Source: Saturnia japonica
Taxonomy: Eukaryota; Arthropoda; Insecta; Lepidoptera; Saturniidae
Reading direction: 5' to 3'
NCBI GenBank assembly: GCA_033032175.1
Contig: CM065328.1
Location: forward strand, 8,742,690-8,806,689
Length of the DNA: 64,000 bases
Numbering within the stretch: the first letter of the stretch is position 1; every line of letters begins with the position of its first letter. The notes under the pieces are model-generated. The model was given only the letters and a program-made list of their open reading frames with translations, made no database searches and was not told the DNA's origin. The position numbers and the translations under genes were made by a program. This document shows positions 58,201-64,000 of this stretch, piece after piece.

Positions 58201-61176
58201 GGGGACTTCAAAGTGATACAACTTGTAGATCAATCCCTCGTGCCAGACCTTATCGAAGGCCTTGGCAACGTCGAAAAAGACCGCAAGTGTACGGCGGGGT
58301 TTATATAATTCAGGCTTTAGCAGTGTGGGGCGACCACAATATATCTCATTGGTCGCAGTGAAACAGGATTGCACAAGCCTGCATAGCCCCGTTTAGAATA
58401 AAAAATTGCTCAATTATGAGCAGTACTGTAACGTGACAAAATATCAAGCTATTTACGGCAACGGCAACAAGCGTCAATTTAACAAAATGATTTACAGAGT
58501 CAATTTTGAGCGATATGGAGCAACTTCAAAAACTAAACAATACTTGTACAAATATACACATATGTGAGATAAAAAAAAAACACTTAAACTGTCATACACG
58601 GCAATTCGTGTCGGCGACCTTAGGAATATTAGAAAGAATATTGTAAAAAGAATTGCCGCATTTCATTGAAAATGCTGCAAAATTATCCAGATTATCTTTA
58701 CATGTTATCGCTTAATTATTCCTCAAAAATAGCCCTTGTAAGAGAGCACGTTAATATGTTGCAGTTTGCAGTTGCAGTCCGAGAAATCTCACTTAACAAG
58801 TTTGTTCTTCATTTAAAAGAAATAAAAGTTTATTTATCCATCACACAACACATCCCAAAACAATCACATCAAAAATTATTAAAACTTAAAACCGACACAA
58901 CAAAAAAAATAACAATAATAATAATTAGTCACGTGCCGTGCAAGGATAAAAAGGTCCCAGTCTCAGCATAATTGCGACCAAGTCCGGTGAAGCTGTAAAA
59001 GCCGCAGCGGCTTCAGGGCCCTTAAGGCTAACAGTGTAGTCAGTTCTAAAAAAAAAAAGCATAATTGATACACTGAATCAGTGCAGCGCTGGTATTCTGA
59101 CTGGACTACTAACATACATCACGGACATCAATAAAAAAACAAATAGTAAATAATAAAATTATAATAATAATATAATATACATACTAACAATGAACAAAAA
59201 ATAAATTCAAGAAATAGCAATTAAAATTTATTTGTTAGATATTCGATAACAATATTATCAGCCTACTTACGTATCTCTGGGTTAGCACTTCATTATATAA
59301 TTGCGAGCAGCTGCGAACACGGCTATCTAAGGAAAGTTAAAAAACCATTTGTAGCAATTAAATTTAACTCCGAAGCCGTGTAACTACCTGCATAAGCATT
59401 AACTTAAACAGAGAATATTATATATCAAGAGCTAGCGTTATAACCTATAAAAATAATAAAACTTGATCAAATAAACGAATTGATATCGTTGTTCTGAATG
59501 GTGTAGATAATTTATAACAAATTTAAAAACCAAATTCCACCACCTATCATCCCGACCAATTTACCGTTTACGTCAAACGAGACCGAACAGTATCATTCTC
59601 TCATGTAAGGCTATCTATATCTATAAAAGCATAACCTTTCTAATATTATGTAATGTAATATTTAATCCTTTATTGTTGACAAAGAGATTATTGCCGTAAA
59701 TCATTCGTGTTTGCATTTGTCGATTCACCATTCATTCTTCAGAGTTCATGTTTTTGGATTCTGGTAGTTACAATGTCGTCGAGTTCTCTAGTCAGCATTT
59801 TCAATAGTTACCTTTATGGAGTTTATTAAAATACGCAGTTAGTAATGCAATAGTTGAACTTCTAAAGTTTTTGTAAAGCTACGAGGATAATTTATTTTTG
59901 CAATCCATGAAACTTATCATGCTCTTACTGACTTGATTTCATTAACAGAGAAAACCTTTGTATATAATAATTTTTATATCAAAATGATCTACATACTTGT
60001 GCAAGTAATATCAGAAGTTTGTCTAAAGACATAGGTAGATACATCAACATGGACAATTTTCTAAATAAGTCATCAATCCATCTACAAATTGCATTACTTT
60101 CTCTGCTTAAATAGAAAGGTTATTCATGATAAACTTTAATTTTAGGACATGAAAAAATTAAACTTTTTATCACTCAAGGAGGACTTCAATCAACAGATGA
60201 AGCTATCAAAGCGGGAGTCCCGTTGATCGGTATACCGATGTTCGCGGATCAATGGTACAATACAGAGAAATACGTTCAACATAAAATTGGTAAAAAACTG
60301 GACATTGAGATGTTGAATGAAGATGATTTAAGAGAAGCTGTTACTACAATTATAGAGAATGAAAGGTAGGGAAGGTTCATTTTGAACTTATTTTAGGTAT
60401 AGTTGCTTCGAACAAGTTAAATAGAAAGTCAAAAGTCTGGTTGCGTATGTCAGTTAAGTAACCGCTACATGAGGCGGCTACCGTACGATTGCCAATTTTT
60501 TTTCATGTCTACTATCGCTGTTGACACGACTTGTTACTCTACAGTTTTAGTGAACTTTATTGCGCGAGCAGAAGGCGTTCTCTTCAAAATAGCAACCAAC
60601 AATGGTGCCAAAGCAGCTGCACGTGAGGCTGTTGCCATACAAACAATTCTGCTAAATAAATCTGACTAACCATCTATTTATTTTGATCTAAGTATTTTGT
60701 ACTGGTGACAGGTAGAGTTACTGTATCACGCAACTAGTAGACTCGAGGGCTTCGCGCCGGAAGATCTGGACATAAACCCGGATGTTACTTTTATTAATCC
60801 TTTGACTTTGCAACTCTAATCAAAGACGTATTTTGTTCTATAAGTCGAGATATGCACAATAATCTGTATTCTTTAAAAATGTTTCAGTTATCGCCGCAAT
60901 GTGGTTAAATTGCGGTCCCTGATGTACGATCAGCCACAGCGTCCGCTAGAGCGCGCCGTGTGGTGGACGGAGCACGTGTTGCGGCATGGCGGAGCAAGAC
61001 ATCTGCGGTCACCCGCAGCTAATATGTCCTGGACTGAATATTTGGAAGTTAAATTAGTTGCATTAATACTGAGTATTATGGTTTTGTTTGTATCTATAAT
61101 GCTTGTAATTATTATAATACTATTTAGACTAATTTATAAATTACCTTCTGTTGAAGCAAAATTAAAAAAATGGTAA
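51224..61176 (+). CDS. UDP-glycosyltransferase (UGT), complete four-exon gene, UGT33-like
   Basis: Coding exons are 51224-52048, 55389-55611, 60146-60365 and 60888-61176, giving 518 codons plus TAA, the usual UGT size. The family transfers a sugar from a UDP-sugar to small lipophilic molecules (plant toxins, pigments, hormones, insecticides) in the ER lumen. Seen: signal peptide at residues 1-20, PTPSISHQ with the catalytic-type His at residue 34, sugar-donor region WFPQSDLL followed by FITQGGLQSTDEA, then DQWYNTEKY, and a C-terminal membrane helix followed by KLKKW, which fits a KxKxx ER-retention tail. Start: ATG 51224 begins the hydrophobic signal; no better upstream ATG exists. All introns are GT-AG and the phases (0, 1, 2) join cleanly. 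A tandem paralogue lies 2.2 kb downstream. UGT33-like is a judgement from memory of family motifs; membership of the UGT superfamily is certain. Confidence 0.95.
52895..52990 (-). pseudogene. Small LINE C-terminal scrap in UGT intron 1
   Basis: GAAGGAACACACTGGACGGG, CACAGCTTCATAGTACGAC and AAGATAAGTCATAGAGAA match 19893-19970 in the same orientation. Confidence 0.5.
53506..53583 (+). repeat. Family E tail in UGT intron 1
   Basis: TGGTGTTACAGGCGTACATA, GGTAACCGCTTATCATCAGG, GAGCCATATGCTTGTTTGCC. Confidence 0.6.
53820..54030 (+). repeat. Family C repeat in UGT intron 1
   Basis: GGATGTTCAGCCATGTCTTC, TTGTTTATGAACCGAGTTTG, AATACACCAGGGAATTCCTT, TAAAAATTGTCTTGTTA. Confidence 0.65.
54800..55010 (+). 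other. Possible LINE 3' scrap in UGT intron 1
   Basis: GTGTGGAAGACTTCTAGACA and TTCAAACGTGGCGTGAAG read like the VWK…P…YNFKRGVKRH end of a CR1/L2-type ORF2 followed by 3' UTR. Short and frame-shifted. Confidence 0.35.
55194..55239. repeat. (TA)n microsatellite
   Basis: 46-bp uninterrupted TA dinucleotide run in UGT intron 1, about 150 bp before exon 2. Expected to be length-polymorphic. Confidence 0.98.
55389..55611 (+). CDS. UGT exon 2: start of UDP-sugar-binding domain
   Basis: Encodes residues 276-349 plus one base. The acceptor is ATTTCCAG|GAT. It begins DLESFLDSSMNGVIYISFGT, the typical first strand of the C-terminal Rossmann-like domain, and ends at WFPQSDLL. The donor is A|GTAAGT at 55611/55612, phase 1, a near-consensus site. 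The hairpin-prone (TA)n tract lies about 150 bp before this exon. Confidence 0.93.
56035..56285 (+). repeat. Family C repeat in UGT intron 2
   Basis: ACGGAGGTTACACAATTCGA, GATACCTCAAGGGTGGTTCC, GAACTCCTCAAAAGCGTTGA, TTAAAAATTATCTTGTTA. Confidence 0.65.
56612..58385 (-). mobile_element. 5'-truncated Jockey-group LINE in UGT intron 2
   Basis: On the minus strand: reverse-transcriptase ORF, ~500-bp GC-rich 3' UTR, and a poly(A) seen as a T-run at about 56612-56640. The 5' end is cut inside the RT near 58385. It lies antisense to the UGT. The 3' UTR matches the fragments at 12915, 27818, 31139, 31466 and 58975. Confidence 0.88.
57148..58374 (-). CDS. Reverse transcriptase, 5'-truncated LINE ORF2
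   Basis: 408 uninterrupted codons covering the RT catalytic core of a Jockey-type non-LTR retrotransposon. Motif A VFFDVAKAFDKVWH (about 32-45), RSGVPQGSILAPSLF (89-103), motif C LYADDTVLYA (120-129), KYLGVTLD and the C-terminal CIRPILTYSCAVF. The endonuclease and the first part of the RT are absent because the insertion is 5'-truncated; the frame carries on to the truncation point, so the Met at 58374 is internal. The intact frame and GC-rich codons (unlike the AT-rich host exons) point to a recent insertion. It has no promoter of its own and is transcribed, if at all, as antisense of the UGT intron. Confidence 0.88.
   Translation of the reverse strand: MQSCFTATNEIYCGRPTLLKPELYKPRRTLAVFFDVAKAFDKVWHEGLIYKLYHFEVPDRLIKIIRDYLTNRTFRYRVEGELSTPRPIRSGVPQGSILAPSLFNLYVSDLPRLPEVEVGLYADDTVLYASDRNRSDLRHKVQRAVTTLGKWFNEWRIAVNPSKSAAMLFDADSSQIPWKLKPVKLYDNPIPYVRETKYLGVTLDSRLSFRPHIRKVRNRAAWVLGRLHPLLCSVSKMSTRHKLTLYKTCIRPILTYSCAVFAHMSESSFKRLQSIQNRFLYRLTGAPWYVRSVDLHRDMELPSIHAYVKQLSRSYFDTASNHANPLIKTAATYVPAPTDIRCKRRPRNIFIDPDDHIENANKYYTSVSPNRACQRPRPRNHRSLRRGRAVNFAPAHPSRPPSLAVTQA
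58975..59057 (+). mobile_element. 83-bp LINE tail with 10-bp target duplication
   Basis: Only the last ~70 bp of the LINE 3' UTR plus A-run, between AGCATAATTG at 58965-58974 and again at 59058-59067. It lies in UGT intron 2 and is inverted relative to the larger LINE 2.3 kb away. Confidence 0.88.
60146..60365 (+). CDS. UGT exon 3: UGT signature motif
   Basis: Encodes residues 350-422 plus two bases. The acceptor is AATTTTAG|GACAT, which completes an Arg codon to read DLLRHEKIKLF. It carries the core of the UGT signature (FITQGGLQSTDEAIKAGVP, GIPMFADQWYNTEKY) that contacts UDP-sugar. The donor is GAAAG|GTAGGG, phase 2. Confidence 0.93.
60366..60887 (+). other. UGT intron 3
   Basis: 522-bp GT-AG intron. 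A 66-codon frame at 60469-60669 lies wholly inside it; its translation matches nothing in UGTs and I treat it as chance or an old repeat. Confidence 0.85.
60888..61176 (+). CDS. UGT exon 4: C-terminal helix and ER tail
   Basis: Encodes residues 423-518 and TAA. The acceptor is GTTTCAG|TTAT. Reads SYRRNVVKLRSLMYDQP, then ERAVWWTEHVLRHGGARHL and NMSWTEYLEV, all typical of insect UGT C-termini. A single transmembrane helix (about residues 482-508, rich in Leu/Ile/Val) is followed by a short basic cytosolic tail ending KLKKW. A polyadenylation signal AATAAA sits at 61374-61379. Confidence 0.93.
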
Positions 61177-61969
61177 TTTTTCCTTTAAGACTTTGAAACA
61201 TTGTACTAAGCATTGTACTCGTTATTACGTAGTAATTATTTACGTCTCGTTATTTTATTTTTACTAAAACATTATGATTTTTGGAGCTAATATTTATAAC
61301 TTTGATACTCTATCAAATTCGAAATGAAATACACTCCCTATACACAAATATATATTAAAATCGGTTGATAATAAATAAAGATGTATTTCTTTATGATTTA
61401 TAAAAGTATAATTGATATTTTTGTCTATCAATAAAAAAAAAACTGTACATATATAAAATTGTATCAAAATTGGTTGAAAATAAATAATAATTATTTGAAA
61501 AAAATTTATTTTATATATTTTATCTGCGAAAATCTTTAGCATTAAATGCTTTCCACATTCCTCACACAGCATTATGCGTTTTACAAAAACAATAAATTCT
61601 TTTAAAAACATTAATATATCATGTAAAATTCGGAAGTAAATATCTAACGTAACATACACCATTGGCTTTATTCTCTACATGATACCATATCTGAGAAACG
61701 ACTTTCGGAAAACTTCCTAACAGCGATTTATTGCAAATGCCCTCTGGAAATGTTCAAGTTTTTCGCTGGTGTTTTGTTAAAGGAATATTCCGTGTAGGCC
61801 TTTGAAATATTAACGTACTTATTAATGGAGTATGAGCATCTACTTCGTGTGATAAATCTTTTTACTTTAATTCATAACTAAACATATTTTTTATTACACA
61901 GTATTATAAAGTATCGGTATTTGAACTCGTCTCTTCTAATATGTTTTGCAGCTTTAGCTATCAATACAT

Positions 61970-62037
61970 GAAATTAGCCGAAAGGCGTCCACTAGTGGAT
62001 ATAGGCTTACCCAACGATCGCCATTACGAATGGTTTT
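61970..62037 (+). repeat. Short lepidopteran LINE/SINE scrap downstream of UGT
   Basis: AAAGGCGTCCACTAGTGGAT, ATAGGCTTACCCAACGATCG resemble the common CGTCCACTGCTGGACATAGGCCTCCCC block. A similar scrap lies at about 20310-20350. Confidence 0.4.
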
Positions 62038-62194
62038 AGCTATAATATAATTTAATCATTGATGATCATAATGATCAATGAGTTCTTCTTCAACTTCCTT
62101 TCATGTGTTTTATTAATCTATACATTTAAGAACACTTGGCGAGTGATGGATAGAGCTATATTCGGACGCATTCTGAAAGGTCAAGTTCTAAACT

Positions 62195-62430
62195 AGGTGA
62201 TCAATTAGATATACGTAGGTGCGAATCGTACAATGAACTTGAGATTTCGGTGAAGGAAAAAATTGTGATAAAACCATAGTATAGTGGTAGGGCTTTTTAT
62301 AAAGTGAGCCTAGCTAAGGTACCACACTCAAACTGAAAATCTGTCACCAATCGCTTAAAAGTCAGTCATACTCTAGACTTAGCATGTTAACATGTTAGGC
62401 CATATTGTTATATAGCATGAGGTGAAGCTT
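62195..62430 (+). mobile_element. SINE-like repeat (AAAACATCGTG family), decayed
   Basis: ACGTAGGTGCGAATCGTACA, GATTTCGGTGAAGGAAAAAA and ATTGTGATAAAACCATAGTA match 95-345, including the downstream ACTGAAAATCTGTCACCAA segment; ends in an A-run. Confidence 0.55.
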
Positions 62431-63366
62431 GAAAAAAAAAAATTGTGAATGCAATTAGCGCAACGAAATAATTAAATCAAATAATAAATAATCTATACGA
62501 AATGATTTTAATCGTGTGGAATTAAGTCTATTCATATTTATTTTGCGTGACATTCATTGCACATTGCGTGATTATGTAGCCATTTTTGTTAATACGATGA
62601 AAGATTAGAAAATGGATTTTATTGATTATTTTATTACTCGATAACAGTTGGATTGGGCTTAAAGTACAAAATAATGATGTCAACAGGTTTCCAATATAAA
62701 GCATGTCTTGTCTATGACGGTGTTGCATGTCACAAATACCTCATCAAAATCGCAAGGATCTCAATAGATAACCTTAGATCTGCTTAGCTGTTGAAAGGTA
62801 ATCCGAAGAAAGTAATTACTGTGAAATCTAACACAAGCAGTTCTGGGTGCCGTGCGTAAGGGTTGGAGATTTCTATTGCTCGTAGGTACAGTCTCTTTAA
62901 GACAGTGAGGCGAGAAACTCGATCGCATGTACATTGTACGGAAATGCACTGGTTGCATCATTTTAATAAATATTGAAAGTAATTATTTGTAAAAAATCAC
63001 ACGGAATAAAGTTGAATTAAAATTATAACGAGAAAACAGTTGAAACCACGCAAATTAAAAATAAATAAATATCAAAATTTAACATTACATTTGGATCTTT
63101 TAAAATAAGTAATAAAAACCGAAGTTGATGGCTACGAAAGTAGAAAAGTTATTGTTGTAAAATATGCAACGGCAATACTATTTCTTAACGTTATATTTTG
63201 CCTAAATTAAAACAAATTTTGCAATTACATAATTTTTATCAATGTTATGATATTTAATCTTTGAATAAATGGACGCCTATTAAACTGAAATCAGTTTATC
63301 GTAATATAGCAATCGTCATAGTTAGTATTTAATAAAACCCACATACACTTTAGATTTATAAGGAAA

Positions 63367-64000
63367 ATGTTGTTCGGTATAGCTTTATCACTTTTGCTGC
63401 TCGATGGAACTAACTCCGCGAGGATATTGGGAATATTTCCTATGCCTTCTGTAAGTCATCAAGTTGTATTTAGAGCATTGTCTTTAGAATTGGCAAAGAG
63501 AGGTCATGAAATGGTAATTATAACTACGAATCCTGCATTGTCCACGGACAGACCAATAAACAACATCTCTGAAATTGATATCGGACATTCATACGAAGTC
63601 TTGAAGAATTTAAGTACAAAAAGTGTGCCAGCGAATTTTAAACGAGGTGTCATCAGTGATGTTGAATCTATGATCTCTAATGAAGTAGCTCAATTTATGT
63701 ATTACCTCATGACGGAAATGTTTAACAATGCTGAAGTGATTCAACTGTTGCAAGATAAAAATCAAAAGTTTGACCTGATCATTGCAGAAGCTATAATGAA
63801 CTTTCACTTAATATTTGCTAAGGTTTTTAATGCTCCCGTCATTATGATTTCTTCATTCTACGGATTCCCCGAGGCGTTTGAAACTATTGGCGCGGTGACA
63901 AGGCATCCAGTTCTGTATCCACATATGTTAAGAAATAACTTCAAAAATCTCACATTGTTTGAGAAGATAAGAGAGATTTACTACGAAATTCAATTAGCAA
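63367..64000 (+). CDS. Second UGT gene, exon 1, runs off the window
   Basis: An uninterrupted frame of 211 codons opens at ATG 63367 and is still open at the window end. It starts MLFGIALSLLLLDGTNSA (signal peptide), then RILGIFPMPSVSHQVVFRAL with the catalytic-type His at residue 31, then ELAKRGHEMVIITTNPAL and ISEID, collinear with exon 1 of the upstream UGT. FDLIIAEAI corresponds to FDLLLLEAC of the neighbour, again with Glu where vertebrate UGTs have Asp. Same strand, head-to-tail, 2,190 bp after the upstream stop: a tandem duplicate, clearly diverged in sequence. An arthropod-type initiator TCAGT lies at 63291-63295, a reasonable but unproven start of transcription. The remaining exons lie beyond the window. 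Confidence 0.93.
   Translation, partial: MLFGIALSLLLLDGTNSARILGIFPMPSVSHQVVFRALSLELAKRGHEMVIITTNPALSTDRPINNISEIDIGHSYEVLKNLSTKSVPANFKRGVISDVESMISNEVAQFMYYLMTEMFNNAEVIQLLQDKNQKFDLIIAEAIMNFHLIFAKVFNAPVIMISSFYGFPEAFETIGAVTRHPVLYPHMLRNNFKNLTLFEKIREIYYEIQLA

Larger units (their letters stand above)
55612..60145 (+). other. UGT intron 2 hosting LINE insertions
   Basis: 4.53-kb GT-AG intron. Contains family C (about 56030-56285), the minus-strand Jockey-group LINE (56612-58385) and an 83-bp plus-strand tail of the same LINE family (58975-59057). The rest is AT-rich without recognisable content. Confidence 0.85.
61177..63366. other. Intergenic spacer between tandem UGT genes
   Basis: 2.2 kb with AT-rich 3' flank, two small repeat scraps (61970, 62195) and the presumed promoter of the second UGT. 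No extra exon of either UGT was found here. Confidence 0.6.

Noticed and set aside
60469..60669. Alternative UGT exon in intron 3
   Set aside because: The translation has no similarity to any UGT segment, and the flanking exons already join in phase.
61294..61662. 122-codon minus-strand frame after the UGT
   Set aside because: It runs through the AT-rich 3' flank of the UGT and repeat text; Ile/Phe/Tyr-rich with no motif.
1..64000. CRISPR arrays, rRNA genes, bacterial operons
   Set aside because: No regularly spaced repeats with unique spacers, no conserved rRNA blocks, and intron-containing genes in AT-rich repeat-filled DNA show this is eukaryotic.

Overview
The window looks like an intergenic-to-genic stretch of a lepidopteran (moth or butterfly) nuclear genome. 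The basis is an intron-containing UDP-glycosyltransferase (UGT) gene of the insect tandem-cluster type, very AT-rich non-coding DNA, and a dense layer of interspersed repeats of kinds familiar from Lepidoptera: Helitron ends, tRNA-derived SINEs, Jockey/CR1-group and RTE-like LINE pieces, and the common tail reading GGGCCGTAYGCTTGTTTGCC. There are no bacterial operons, rRNA genes, CRISPR arrays or free-standing tRNA genes. Species and UGT family number cannot be fixed from the sequence alone; UGT33-like is my best guess.

Layout. Positions 1-51,000 hold no host gene I can support. They are a mosaic of decayed mobile DNA: at least eight high-copy non-autonomous families (labelled A-H here), two Helitron families, three or more SINE families, MITEs with clear terminal inverted repeats, two LTR-like repeats, and LINE fragments. 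Three larger elements stand out: (1) a ~1.94-kb element at 20,599-22,540 with ~430-bp terminal inverted repeats around one cysteine-rich ORF; (2) a nearly complete but dead LINE at ~45,300-49,388 with a two-part ORF1 (zinc-finger-like end plus Baculo_FP-like domain) and an endonuclease/reverse-transcriptase ORF2; (3) a 5'-truncated Jockey-group LINE at 56,612-58,385 on the minus strand.

Positions 51,224-61,176 hold one complete UGT gene on the plus strand: four coding exons, 518 codons, all splice sites GT/AG and phase-consistent. Its introns are filled with repeats, including the 5'-truncated LINE and a tiny 83-bp copy of the same LINE tail in opposite orientation. A second UGT starts at 63,367 in the same orientation, 2.2 kb downstream, and runs off the window end. 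The two are tandem paralogues of a membrane-bound ER detoxification enzyme family.

The most unusual object is the 20.6-22.5 kb inverted-repeat element with its Cys-rich (CXC-like) protein, interrupted by one in-frame stop. The window is also useful as a stratigraphy of nested insertions with readable target-site duplications: LINE into family A, LINE tail into a Helitron, SINE into family C, SINE into family F.
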